From Guillardia theta CCMP2712 (lineage: Eukaryota > Cryptophyceae > Pyrenomonadales > Geminigeraceae): a stretch of 64,000 bases of DNA. Positions 1-11,101 of the stretch are shown piece by piece. Each line of letters opens with the position of its first letter. Position 1 is the stretch's first letter. A model generated the notes under the pieces. The model worked only from the letters and a program-made list of their open reading frames with translations, searched no databases and had not been told where the DNA came from. The position numbers and the translations under genes are program-made. Location: contig NW_005434616.1 in NCBI RefSeq assembly GCF_000315625.1, forward strand, positions 1 to 64,000, written 5' to 3'.

Positions 1-605
1 GAGGATTCATGAATAGACTGCGAGACCTTCAATGAATCAACTCCGGATGACGCGATGCAAAGCAGACGGCTCCCTGATGGAATCGTTTGAGAGAGTTGTT
101 GTGATGTAGGCAAGCTAGAGTCATCCGGACGACGGTCGGGCGGCAGCAGCAGCAGCAGCATAAGGAAGCGAGGCAAAGGAGGGGAGCATTTAGTTTTCAC
201 CATCATATTTCCGTCTATCGCAACGGCCGCATGCTCGTCACTCCTCCTGCTTCCTCGGTCAACTCGCATGACCTCTTGCCCCCCCTGCGTGCCTGGTCGA
301 GGACTGCGAGGCTCTTCCATAGCGCGCGATGTTCACCATCTCGCCCTCCTCCCTTGAATCTCTTCCATTCCCTACACGCCTCTCCTCCTCGTCCTCCTCC
401 TCCTCCTGCACAAGAGCTGCAGGGTTCTCATCGACTCCTCCTAGTGTCTGGACTGGAGAAGGAGGATCAGGCGCGCGTTCCCAACTTCTCCCTCACCTCG
501 GCACACGTCGCCACTCCCTGCGTCCACAAAGAAGGTGACAGACGCCTCTTGTGCGATTTCCTCCTGCTCCATCGTGAGTGAAAGACGCGGAGGATGAGGG
601 TTGAG

Positions 606-1910
606 TCAGAGGAGGGAAGGAAAGAGTTCGGAAGGCTGAACAGCGGAAGTCGACGTCAAGAGAGAGGAGCGAGCAGGAGCGAGAAGCGATACTCTTGTAT
701 CGAATTCCAGCACTCGGATTGAAGCTACATGCATCCCTTCGGCAAGATCCTGCGGGTCTTGAAGGGTCACGAGGAGGAGGAGGAGGAGGAGATTGCCTGG
801 TCGATTGTCAGCTTGCCAGGACTCAACAGCCTTAACGAAGACGAGGGTGTCAGCGACGTGCGCGCAGCTGGGGAGGATCACCAGATGTCGAGCATGAATC
901 CTTCTTCCAGGTCATGCTTGCACGACCCTCCAGCGCTGCAGTCCTCCTGCTCCACTCCTACACGCCACCGTCACATGCGGATCTCGCAACCCCTCGGCTA
1001 ACAGCACCTCCCTTGTCCTTCATCCGTGCGGCTCCGTCCTCCAGGATCAGCTCCGACTCATACTCGTGACAGAGGAGCATCTGGCCATGCCGCGCAGGCG
1101 TGTAGCTCGTCGGCAACGGTTTCAGCGCGCCATGGAGCAGGTAGCAGAAGACCTGAGGCAGAGTGACGGGGAGGAGCTACGGATACGAGGCTGACCTGCA
1201 CTTGCATGGAGAGGATCACCTTCCTCGAGGCCGGCAGCTGAAAGAACTCCTCGGTCAAGGCAAGGGAGACGTAGCCTCTGTCCGCCCGATCGATACAAAA
1301 GTCTTCGGGGGGGAACAGGACGGCGACATAGTTTCCCAAGCTCCCTTCCCTGTCTTCTTGTCTGGAACCCAAGCTCTCCTCCTCTTCCTTGTTCTCCTCC
1401 TCCTCCTCCTCCTCCCCTGCCGTTGTCCGCGTCGGCTCGATCACAGTGAAATTCAACACTGCAAACTGAGCTGGCGGATCCGAGTCACTATGCTGAATCA
1501 CCTGTAGCGAGTGCGGAGAGCCGCACGTCATCTTGCCGATGCTCCTACATGGACTCGAAGAGCAAGAGGCAAGCGGCTGCTCATCGACGATCATCGTCAC
1601 AGGCTCATGAGCGAAGACGAGGAGCTCGAACTCGTCTACTTCCTCGTTCTCGATCTCGATGCCGTCTTCTTGCTTCGTGTACCATGCAGGAGTGGTGGAT
1701 CTGACATAGCCCTGGACGCAAGCGGAACGATGAGGACAGAAGGAGAGGGAGAAGAAGAGCAAGAAGGAGAGAGAGGGAGGAAGGGAGGGAGAGTGAGCCA
1801 AGGGGAAGGGGAAGGGAACGAGGGGAGGAGGAAACGATCTTGTCATTCCGCCATGGCTTCAGATCGCAGTCCTCATACAGCACAAACTCGTTGCCCAGGC
1901 TTGAATTATC
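606..1910 (-). CDS. Unresolved multi-exon gene, unknown product
   Basis: Several minus-strand reading segments look coding but are joined by unresolved introns. Reading 5' to 3' on the minus strand, a segment near 1905-1835 contains LYEDCDLKPWRNDKI and is followed by a pyrimidine-rich, intron-like stretch. The next segment (about 1720-1150) contains GYVRSTTPAWYTKQEDG, an acidic linker of glutamates, then NYVAVLFPPEDFCIDRADRG. A further segment lies at about 860-640 (VADTLVFVKAVESWQADN). I recognise no domain family. Codon choice is GC-rich like the neighbouring genes. The start, end and exon joins are not fixed, and the plus-strand frames over the same region look like low-complexity shadows. 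Confidence is low that this is a single gene. Confidence 0.3.
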
Positions 1911-2009
1911 CGTGAATATCCGTGGGAGTATCCGGGAGTATCCGTGAGGTATCCTGAGATCTACTCACGAGGCGGCCTCCAATGGTAATGGCAGGGAGGC
2001 GACGGGGGG

Positions 2010-2055
2010 AGGAGGTGGGGGAGGAGGAGGGGGGGGGGGGATGGAGGAGGAGAGA
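2010..2055. repeat. G/GGA-rich low-complexity tract
   Basis: A purine-rich stretch of GGA and poly-G runs lies just upstream of the trigger factor gene. It is simple sequence with no coding support, in the gap between the minus-strand gene ending upstream and the plus-strand gene that follows. Confidence 0.6.
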
Positions 2056-2286
2056 TGGCGGAAAGAAAGTATGAAGGTGAAGAAATACTATCCCTCGCGG
2101 GGAATGGAGCCACTGAGAGGACGGAGGGAAGGTTGAAGGAAGCTCGTAGCATCAGGCCGTTGCGACCACAAGGTCGAGGAAACGTAGAGGATCAGTTTAA
2201 AAGAAGGTGAACATTCACATCTGAACCAGATGATTGATGGTCGGGAAGTAGAGGAGAAGGGGGGCAGGGAAGAGTCCAGTCTTGAC

Positions 2287-4831
2287 ATGCTGACGCGCTC
2301 TCCTCAGGTTGGGAAGCTGAAGCTCCTTGTTCCGAGCGTGCTGCTCCTGATTCTAGAGGGCGATGCCTTTCTTGTGCCACCTCTCCTCGCGTCTCTGAGG
2401 CCGAGTGAGGCTTTTCTCCTCCTCTCTGTCTTGCTTCTCACTTGCTTTACTCGAGGGGCCCAAGTCTCGCGGCAGACATGCAGCTCGTTTGCCGGTCGGT
2501 CCCTGGCCCCCATCGGGCTGAGGTTGTGGTTGTTTCACTCTTCCTCCCAGCATGCTGATGTTGCTAGCAGAAGCCCTGCTGCTCCTGTCCAGCTGTCTGG
2601 CAGAGCCTCGACGTTGCGTATGGCGTTGCAAGTGGAGGTAGCAGGGAAGGTGGCGGGGGCCGTGGGGCTGAGCGTGCGTAGGTGATGGACCTGCCCAACA
2701 GTCAGAAGAAGCTCGCCATCACCGTGTCAGCCGACGAGTGCAACACGGCCTATGAGACCATCATCTCCAAGCTCGCCCGCACTGTGAGGATCAGTTGGGG
2801 GGGGGGGCAGGGTTGGTTGAGAGGCAGGAGGGGGGCTGGAGTGGGGTGTCGGGCGTGAGGGGGCTGACTTGAGGGCAGGCCGACGTGCCGGGGTTCCGCA
2901 AGGGGAAGGCTCCTCCACAGATGGTTCTGAATCACTTCGGCAAGAAGAGCATCACCGCGCAGGCTTGCGAGCAGATCATCGGCTCTGCCGTCCCTGCGGC
3001 ACTCCAGCAGAAGAACATCCGAGTAAGAGCTCGACGCGCTCGTTCCTGTGCTCCTGTGACTCCCTGCAGGCGATCGGGCAAGCACAGATGGCGGACGATG
3101 AGGCGATCGGAAAGATGATTGACAACTTTGCGCCTGGACAGGTAATCCTCCTCTCGTTGCTGCTGCTGCTACTGCTGTTCTTCTTCCGCTTCGTGCTCCT
3201 CCTTCTCTTCTGCCTTGCAAAGCAGCCCTGATGCTCCGCCGGCAGGACATCAAGTTCGAGGTCCTCGTCGACATCTGGCCTGAGGCATCGCTCAAGGGCG
3301 CCTACAAGGGCCTCACAGTGAGCTGCTGGCGGCCTGTGGCTTGTGCTGATCGCGGCTGCAGATCGAGGCGGAGGAAGAGCCCTTCGAGGAGGAGCTTGTT
3401 TCGAATGCCCTGTCGGAGATGCGCAAGAGGGAAGCGTTCTCGGTAGGAAGAGGAGGCTGCTGACCCTCTTCCTCACCTGCTGATGACCTTCCTCGCACCT
3501 CCTGCTTCTGATGCCCTTGCTCACTCGTCCTGCAGGTTCTCTCGGGTGCGGACACGAAGGCAAAAGTGTATCCTGCATCCCTCGGGGACTCGGTCGATGA
3601 GATCAAGAGAGAGGGAGCAGTTTGCGTCGTTGACTTGATCGGATACAAGAAGAACGCTGATGGCTCCAAGGTGAAGAACGTCTGAGGTGGGTCTATTGCG
3701 ATTGAGAGTGGATCCCAGGGCGATCGCCTGCCGGATCTTGCGATCGGAGAGAATGTCGAAGTTGTGATGGAGAAGGGAAAGTTCTTCGAGGGCTTCGTTG
3801 AGAGCATCGACGGGATGCAGGCAGGGGACCAGGCGTCCGTCCCTGTCACCTTCCCCACCAACCACAAGGTACATCGGGACTGAGAGGTGGCGAGCGAATG
3901 ACACTGTCGGAGGTCGCGGAGCTGCGGGGGATGGAGGCGATCTTCGACGTGACGATCAAGGGCCTGAAGGACATGATGTACCCGGCCCTCGACGATGACT
4001 TCGCCAAGAAGATCCCCAACTGCGACTCCGTTGTCGCGCTCAAGAAGAGGATCAGGGAGAGCATTACTGAGGTGAGCAAGTCGCCCAGCTGGAGGCCAGG
4101 ATGTGACGATGAAGCAGGAGAGCTTGATCTCCACCGGCAAGAACGTCGACAAGGCGCTCGAGAACGCGATCGTCGACCTCGTCGACGTCGAGATCCCCGA
4201 GACCCTCGTGGACGAGCAGACCAAGACCAAGTTTGCGAGCATGATGTCGGACTTCAAGGCCAAGGGGATGGACGACGAGCAGATCAAGTCGATGATCACC
4301 AAGGAGAACTACGACAGGTACAAGTCGACCAGCAGAGACAACACCGTCCGCTCCCTGCGCATCTCCTTCGTCATCGGTGAGCTCCCCCTTCCTTTCCTCG
4401 TCCTCCCTTGCGTCCCTCAACCCCTCGACTGAATCTCCTGCTCTCCTCCTCCTCCCTCTGCTCAGTGATTTGCAGGTGAGATCGCCAAGCAGGAAGGCAT
4501 CAAGGTTGACCCAACAGAGATCGAGTCGCAGGTCCTCCTCCCTCTCCTCCTCGTCCTCGTCCTCGCCCTCCTCCACTTTCCTTCCCTTCGCATCCTCGTC
4601 ATCGACCGAGGGTGATTCTTGATGCAGATGGCTGTGATCAAGCAGAAGTACTCCACAGAAGAGATCGATGAGGAGCAGGCCAGGAGCAAAGTGGAGGTGA
4701 GAAGGGCGGGAGCGCGTGTCGCACTTTGACGAGCTTGACTGCAGGCTGATCTTGAGCGCAAGAAAGTGCTCGAGTTCTTGAGGAACAACAACAACATCAA
4801 GCTGATCCCCAAGAAGGAATCCTCTAGCTAG
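2287..4831 (+). CDS. tig: Trigger factor, probably plastid-targeted
   Basis: A ribosome-associated chaperone with peptidyl-prolyl isomerase domain that binds nascent chains. The N-terminal ribosome-binding signature is clear (VPGFRKGKAP, 2888-2917), preceded by KLAITVSADEC. The isomerase-like domain begins VCVVDLIGYKKNADGSK (3624-3670), continues GDRLPDLAIGENVEVVMEKG, and the helical C-terminal domain runs to ESSS-stop at 4829-4831. About ten introns are visible, among them 2784-2878, 3023-3069, 3142-3244, 3318-3361, 3671-3718, 4072-4117, 4377-4475 and one starting at 4532. The intron at 3671-3718 (48 nt) is frame-neutral and removes an in-frame TGA. The leader has a hydrophobic core (KLKLLVPSVLLLILEGDA) followed by FLVPP, like the signal peptide plus Phe+1 transit peptide of complex red plastids. 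A second hydrophobic stretch follows, so the exact start (2230, 2287 or a hidden intron) is unsure. Family certain, targeting inferred. Confidence 0.9.
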
Positions 4832-4876
4832 ATAGAAGAAACCCTGTGATTGAAGACCCGTGAACACTCTGGGATT

Positions 4877-5042
4877 CACCTCTCCTCCTACCCTCTACTC
4901 CTAACCTCTCCTCCTACCCTCTCCTCTTAACCTCTCCTCCTACCATCTACTCCTAACCTCTCCTCCTACCCTCTACTCCTAACCTCTACTCTTAACCCCT
5001 ACTCTTAACCTCTCCTCCTACCCTCTACTCCTACCCTCTGCT
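4877..5042. repeat. Pyrimidine-rich 13-bp minisatellite
   Basis: Imperfect tandem copies of a roughly 13-bp unit of the type CCTCTCCTCCTAA/CCCTCTACTCCTA follow directly after the trigger factor stop codon. Copies differ by C/A and C/T changes. No coding frame is supported; it probably lies in or just past the 3' UTR. Confidence 0.8.
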
Positions 5043-5289
5043 CTTCAACCTGCTCGTAGTTCCTCGAGGATGAATCACTCGGCTCCTCATCGTGTCATCC
5101 CCCGCCCTCCGCTTGTTCCCCAGCATCTCATTCCATGGCATTTTCCATCTTTGTTGTTATAAAGACTACCCCACCCCTTCTTTCTACATTGAAATACCCC
5201 ACCGTTTGTAAGCCTCTGGTCGAACGAGAAGCATGGCCTTGTTTGGAGGTAATCAGGCGGCGGCATGAAGGGGGAAGCGGTCGAGCGTG

Positions 5290-5334
5290 GGAGAGGGAGG
5301 GAGGGAGGGAGGGAGGGAGGGAGGGAGGGAGGGA
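5290..5334. repeat. (GGGA)n microsatellite
   Basis: About eleven tandem GGGA/GGAG units. Long ORFs in this stretch on either strand are products of the repeat. Confidence 0.85.
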
Positions 5335-5467
5335 AGGCAAGAGAAGAGGGGCAGCAGGAAAGGGGAGGAGAGGAGACAAGAGAGATGAGGATGGGAGGAT
5401 TGGAGGAGGAGGGGGGTAGGCAGAAGAGTGGAGGTTGTGAGTAGAAGTCACATTTAGTCCACATGGA

Positions 5468-5699
5468 CATGATGCGACTTAGACGAATGTCTTCCTCATG
5501 ATGCGACTTAGACGAATGTCTTCCTCATGATGCGACTTAGACGAATGTCTTCCTCATGATGCGACTTAGACGAATGTCTTCCTCATGATGCGACTTAGAC
5601 GAATGTCTTCCTCATGATGCGACTTAGACGAATGTCTTCCTCATGATGCGACTTAGACGAATGTCTTCCTCATGATGCGACTTAGACGAATGTCTTCCT
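5468..5699. repeat. Eight perfect 29-bp tandem repeats
   Basis: Eight identical head-to-tail copies of a 29-bp unit beginning CATGATGCGACTTAGACGAA start at 5468, 5497, 5526, 5555, 5584, 5613, 5642 and 5671. There are no spacers, so it is not a CRISPR array. The unit is not a multiple of three, so each copy is read in a different frame. Each unit contains in-register ATGs, and the last one can supply the start codon of the release-factor-like gene (ATG at 5690). Perfect identity implies recent expansion or active homogenisation. Confidence 0.95.
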
Positions 5700-6824
5700 C
5701 ATCGCGCGCTCTCTACTCACATCAAACTTACAGGTTGGCTCCGGTCGGGCTTGAGGGTTTGTGCTCCTACCTCTCAAGCTCAGAGGCTGTTCCGACCTTT
5801 CTCGTCATCATCTGGGGAGGGAGACGCCAATCATCGAGACCCAGCAGCATCTACGAAACCAGACTCAGCTGTACCTGGTATGCCGTGAGCCCCGCGAGCC
5901 TCTCTGAACGATACCTTGATGTAGAAGTGGCTGCCAAACGCTCCCAGCCGCAGAAGAAGAAAGTGCTGTCGGGGGTGGAGCTTGCAGTCGGAGGGTACAA
6001 GGTCAACCGGAGCGTGTGGGGGAGCATATCAGAAGCCAAGGTGTCAGACTTGGCGAGAAGGATTGAGGTGAGGAGTGTCCCGCCGGCCCCCCCCTGACGC
6101 TCTTGGAAGAAACTGGGGATCTTGGCGTCGGACATCCAAGAGCAGTTCGTACGAGGTACGTCAGCCTCGTCTGCCCCCTCGTGCCGCGTGACCTCCTGCA
6201 AGGTTCAGGGAGAGGCGGGCAAAAGATGAACAAGACTGCGTCCAAGGTGAGGATCACGCACATCCCCACAGGCATACAGGTGAGAAGCGCCTCCCCTCGC
6301 CCTGCCGTCGCGGGTTCGTCCAGGGTTCACGTGCTGCTGGCAGGTGGCTTGCCAGACTGAGCGGGAGCAGTCGATCAACAGGTCCTCCTTGTCTGACCTC
6401 CTCCTCCCCCCTCTCATGCCCTGCAGATTCCTAGCGATGCGCGAGCTCGTGTCTCGACTAGAGAGCGACGACCAGGTGCTGGGCCTCAAGCTCGCAGGTG
6501 CCATGAGGCTGACCTGCCGCTGTAGAAATCCGAAGGAGAGAAGGAAAGAGAGAGGATCCGAAAGTTGAAGGCGAGAGCGAAGAGGAGGTGTTCTTCGAGC
6601 CTCTACTTCGAGCCTCCTCTTCAGCCCCTGACAAGTTTCCTCACAGACACAAGAAGCTAGCAGAGCAGAAGAAAGGCTTCCAGGACGTCGAAGCCGACAG
6701 CACAAAGGAGGAGGATGCTGGAGTCGTGCAGGAGGAAGAAGACGTGGGCGACATGGAGCACAATGTCTCATTGCCCGATGGACTGGAAGGAGGGGGGTCA
6801 AAGAATGATGGTCGGCAGGCTTGA
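5690..6824 (+). CDS. GGQ-domain peptide chain release factor homologue (MTRFR/RF-1-domain family)
   Basis: A peptidyl-tRNA hydrolase-type RF-1 domain protein, probably a ribosome-rescue factor of an organelle. Spliced exons give [18 protein letters not shown], then GGQ (6214-6222), then [39 protein letters not shown] and a basic tail [19 protein letters not shown]. This order (GGQ motif, short domain, Lys/Arg-rich tail) fits the short RF homologues without a codon-recognition domain. Introns include one ending before 6202, one between IPTGIQ and VACQ, and one between SINR and FLAM, all about 40-70 nt. The residue before GGQ is Arg (GRGGQ) where Pro is usual. The C-terminus is acidic and ends at TGA 6822-6824. 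The N-terminal 130 residues are not recognisable and the start sits in the last 29-bp repeat unit, so the start is uncertain. Confidence 0.82.
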
Positions 6825-7098
6825 ATGAAGTCGCACTTCTACTACCAGACTATTCGACTGATCCAACCCACTCAAGTTTCAATCCGCACTCCCGTCTCCG
6901 TGGTTGGGCCCCTAGAATCCCAGGTGGCTGAGTCGCTTGTTCCCCGTGTAGATGGCGCGGGTCAACTCTCCTTCTGAGATCTCGCGCGCAGAAGAGACGG
7001 CGTGTAGTCCCATCAGGGCCAGCCGCAGGCGGTAGGGGCAGACCTTCCACTCTGAGGTGCGAGCGGTCAGATGAGCATCAGGACTCGCAGGGCAGCCT

Positions 7099-8377
7099 TC
7101 AGGTACCGGAGTCCTTGTCGGGGGCCGGCAGCGTCTTGGAGAGCTCGTCGATCTGCTTGCTCCACTTGAGAATGCCAGTCTGTGAGCAGATTAGCCGACA
7201 AGAGGAGACAGCTTTTCCAAGCTCGCCTGCAGCTGCTGCCTCGACCATGTCGGATGTCCGATCCCTCGCTCCAGGCACAAGTCCAAAAGGTCATGCTTCG
7301 AAAGCTCTGCGACGCCCTGCAGCAGAAAGAGAGGTTCATTTCTAGAAGCTCATCGCAGAGCGAGCTCCTCTCATCACCTTCTCTCCCTGCTTCGACAGCT
7401 CTTCGTCGGCAGAGATGACATCCGAAATGTGCCCTTTGATCGGGAACTTGAGGACGAAGGCAGGGAGGAAGGAGAAGCCGGCGTTCATCGCTATCGCCGC
7501 TCCCTGGCACCCATGACGTCAGCTGTGTGAGGGAGGAGGGAGGGAGGAGGGAGGGAGGAGGGAGGGAGGAGGGAGGGTGTACCTTGATGAGAGCAGGAGG
7601 AACATCGCCAAAGTCAGCCCTGTGCTGCTTCTTGTCTCCCAACGCTGTAGCGTTGTAGAACACCCATTTCGCGGTGCTGTCGAAAGCCTTGCGCCATGAT
7701 CCGGCACCGAGAGCCTTGAGGGCCCCAGACTTGACTGTAAGAGCTTGTTTAGCGCTCTCAGGGTTCTTGTCGTTCTCGCACTCCTTCTCAAGGTCAACAA
7801 TGCCAGTGAGCAGACCAGCTATCCTCGCCGCCGCTAGCTCTTCATACTTTCTGTCCCTGTGCTTGGGCAGGTCGAAGGTAGAAGGCAGCGCACCAGGCCA
7901 GAAGATCAGGTAGTAGGGAAGGATGGAGGGGGAGACAGCATAGATAGCCAGCATACGAATGAGCTTGGCAGTGTCCTTCTTCTCCCGATGGAGCAAGCAG
8001 ACGTCTGACATGCTGACCTGCAGCCCCTTCTTCCTCTTCTCGTTGATCTCTCGAACTTCGCCCCAGTTGTGCCATATCCCGCTGAACCCCGCGCGAGTTC
8101 GTTGCCACATCTCAGAGAAGTATTGGCCGAGCTGCTCTCTCTGCTGGTCCAGGAAAGCGAGGCTCGGCGGAGCTACAGCCGCCAACTGCGAGTTCAGTTT
8201 TGCCCTCTCCCTTCCCCGCAATCCCATCCTTTGGGGACAAGCAACGGACGAGGGAGCAGGGATGCAAGAGGAGGGCAGAGGGAGATGAGCGACAAGGAGG
8301 AGGGACACGAGGAGGCAGCAGGAGGAGGCAGCGCCTGTCCACCCCACGCTCCTACTCCCCTGCATGCTGCTGGCCAT
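7099..8377 (-). CDS. LETM1-domain-like membrane protein
   Basis: LETM1-family proteins act in cation/proton exchange and ribosome association, classically in mitochondria. Starting at ATG 8377, the protein has a strongly hydrophobic leader (CCLLVSLLLVAHLPLPSSC), a soluble stretch (AGFSGIWHNWGEVREINEK), a membrane-like segment (MLAIYAVSPSILPYYLIFWP) followed by GALPSTFDLPKHRDRKYEEL, and, after a GGGA-rich intron (about 7523-7582), GFSFLPAFVLKFPIKGHISD. The C-terminal exon reads LSKHDLLDLCLERGIGHPTW and QQLQASLEKL, matching the LETM1 ribosome-binding pattern (hydrophobic-x-x-L-x-x-x-C-x-x-RG). Splicing to TGILKWSKQIDELSKTLPAP ends it at TGA 7099-7101. The leader looks like an ER signal peptide, so a plastid or endomembrane location is possible instead of mitochondria. 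Family call moderate. Confidence 0.7.
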
Positions 8378-8711
8378 GATCCTTGCTGCGAGGAACACAA
8401 AAAAGGAATTTAGTACCCTACCCTTACAAGGTAGCCAATATTTGTCTAGAAAATACCGGTAGTCAATTACTTTTGCGAACTGCTGGGATGGACGTAAAGC
8501 ACTGCACAGCGGGGGCCAAACCACATGCGCACCTCATCCCCTCGTCCCCATCACTGCCCGGCCCGGCCCGATCCGGCGATGACCCCTGGACCCTCACTGA
8601 ACTCGATCACCCGATAAAATCCGCTACTAGCTGGCATGGTGTTGCCCTTGAAGATTCCCACGGCCTCCGCAATGCCACCAACATGTGGAGAGGGGACGCT
8701 GTAAGGGGTGG

Positions 8712-11101
8712 ATGGTGAGGAGAGGGATAAGACTGCTCATCCTCATCCTCATCCTGAGTATTCTGCAGCTGTCTTGCTTGTTCACTCTTGCTCTCGCTGA
8801 TCCTGCTTCCTCGTCGTCGCGTTCTTTCAACCTGTCCTTCTTTCTTGCCCCGATTCGCCGACCCTTCCAAGGGTTGCGTGCTCCTTTCCTCGCTTGCTCG
8901 CCGCGCAACACAACTCCTTCAGACCAAAACGTCAGTCGGTTTGCTTGGGTGGTACTTGAGCTGTCTCCATGCTTCTTTGTCTGAGTGAGTCGAAGGTTCC
9001 CGACCTGAAGCGAAGGTTTGGTTTGTCGAGAGATAAGCCAGTCGCAGGCATGGCACAAGGTGCAAGCGTTGATCCAGCATGGCAGGTTCACTGAAAACTT
9101 GATACAATCTGATTTTCGTCGTAACATCCTTTCACTTTAGCTTTCAAGAACAGACTTGCGTCGAACATACGATTCTTACATTTCCATTGTTGTGGCCGCC
9201 AGCGATTGATAGCCTACACTGACATTTCTTTGCAGGTCGAGAAGGATGCGCAGAAGATGATACAGTTAACAGACAAAGAAAAGCTCTACATCCCCGAACA
9301 GGTTGCCGCTCCCGTCACTCGCCGAGCTTGAGGGACTGAACGAGGAGACTAGGTGGTGCAGTCGAGGATTAAAGCATTCGAGGACGCCAAGAGAGTGAAC
9401 GCAGCCTTTGTGGAGGTGACACAGAGCTTGCCGGCCAGACCTGACAGTCTGATGCAGAAAGTCTTGAGCTCTCTGCCCGCTGACAAGCCAATGATCAGCA
9501 CGGATCGGGTCATGGCGGATGAGGGACAGGAGCACAAGAAGCGCCAAGCTCTTGAGCTGACACACTACCCCGGTCAGGCGCACAGCTGCGAGGGCTTCTG
9601 CGTGTGCAGGCAGTGACCGTGCTCTTCAAGGGATTCGCTTGGGCTCACAATCGTACAACACCATGGGGTCCGTCCTCCTCCACATCTTCCGAGACTGGAG
9701 TGAGGAGTGTACCCACGTGCGCTTGCCCTGCCCTTGCAGTCGCCAGCTCATTCGGCTCCAGGTCGTCCGGGACGTCTATGCTCCTATCGTCGAGCAAGTC
9801 AAGGTACGGGCCTCTGATCGCATGCTTCTCCTTCCCGCAGGCGTGTTGATGAGGTCGCGCCCCCAGCTAAGGCTGCCGTGCCAGTCCCGTGCGCCATCGA
9901 TCTTGATTCCTGGGTCTGGTGAAAGATTCTTTTGTTATGCGGCCGTCTCATTGTCTTGACGTCTCAACTCTCTTCCCTTAGGATTGTCGCGGCTCGCTTT
10001 CGAGCTCAAAGGCGCTGGTTGCTGAAAACCGATCACCTGTCCAAGGAGTTGAATTTTCGTTTCAGGGTATGCAGTGGAGTGTAACGAGTTCAGCAAGATC
10101 TTCGCGACATTTGCCAATTACTTATTCAACGATTGCGGTACTTGTACTGGCGCCTTCAATCTTCGTTGTGACTGGATCTCTCAGAGACTTCAAGCAATAT
10201 ATGTCCTCTCTCCCACGTCTTCTCCGAGAACTGGAAGCTTGCTGGTGACCTCTGCTGCTGTGGTTGTGTACCGGTGACGATCGGCTTTGACCCGTTCATC
10301 GCAGATCAATACATGCAAGTGAACATCCCGACGAAGTTTCCGAGTCAAGCGAGGCATTCTTTCTCTGGCTCTCCTTCTTCCTGCTTCTCAAGCTTGTCGC
10401 TCAGCTTCGCTTCTCCCATCCGGATGACTACCGGCGACTTCGTTTCACTCTACAACGCAAAAGACGGACCAGCTCATCGGAAGTTTGAGTAACCAGCATA
10501 AGCGTATTGCTATTGCCCCTTGATGCCCATGCAGTTGTGTTGTGACGTGCTTCTTCATCGATACCTGCGATGATCTCATCGATTACATTCAGACCATCGA
10601 TTCGCTGCTTGTGGTGATTGAGCCAGGAGTGACCAGGAACAACTTTCACGTGAATGTTCCTGCAGGAGGGCGGACTTTGGATCAACCTCGGGCCCCTCAA
10701 CTACAAGAAGGAGTTGAGGCTGAAGCTCACGGTAACCTTGGCCGCACCTGCTCCATGCGAAACTCAATGATCATGCGCTCGTCTGACCGTCGTTGCCTCA
10801 AGTGGGATGAAATGGAGCAAGTTTGGATCCAGCTAGGATATCGCTTCCTCGATGTTCGTAAGGTGCTTCAGCCTCACGTTCAAGTTGATCAGTCACCCGA
10901 CACTGACCGTCTGTCACTCCTCAGCTACACACCGCTTACCATCTGGCCTCTGGGATCAAGATGTACACTGAGCAGGTGAGTCTGGCAGTCACGCCGCGTT
11001 CAGTGAGCCGGTCGAGAAGGCTGCTGACTCCTCATTGGTCCGATTGGATCGAACTGCAGTACGATCCTGTGCTCTCCGTCGCTTTGAAGGAAAGCAAGTG
11101 A
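8712..11101 (+). CDS. Carnosine N-methyltransferase-like (N2227 family) SAM-dependent methyltransferase
   Basis: Members methylate histidine-containing dipeptides using S-adenosylmethionine. Spliced exons show the family landmarks in order: LLHIFRDWSEE (about 9680-9713) and RDVYAPIVEQVK; the SAM-binding loop ILIPGSG joined to LSRLAFELKGAG; AVECNEFSKIFATFANYLF (10075-10130); CPLSHVFSENWKLADQYMQ; MTTGDFVSLYNAKDG (10424-10468); DCVVTCFFIDTCDDLIDYI (about 10535-10590); GGLWINLGPLNYKK (about 10668-10711); and LHTAYHLASGIKMYTEQYDP at the end, stopping at TGA 11099-11101. The 5' exon from ATG 8712 is a signal-peptide-like leader (LLILILILSILQLSCLFTLA) joined in phase by an intron at 8931-9235 to VEKDAQKMIQLTDKEK. 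Animal and fungal homologues are cytosolic or nuclear, so a secretory or plastid leader is unusual and should be treated as inferred. Some internal joins are unresolved. Confidence 0.85.

Noticed and set aside
3671-3718. In-frame TGA in trigger factor as selenocysteine or readthrough
   Set aside because: A 48-nt intron with proper ends removes it and gives a family-like junction.
5468-5699. 29-bp repeats as a CRISPR-like array
   Set aside because: Units are directly adjacent with no spacers, and the genome is eukaryotic.
8627-9127. Minus-strand 166-codon ORF opposite the methyltransferase first exon
   Set aside because: No splice logic, composition or motif; it is antisense to a signal-peptide exon that joins in phase.
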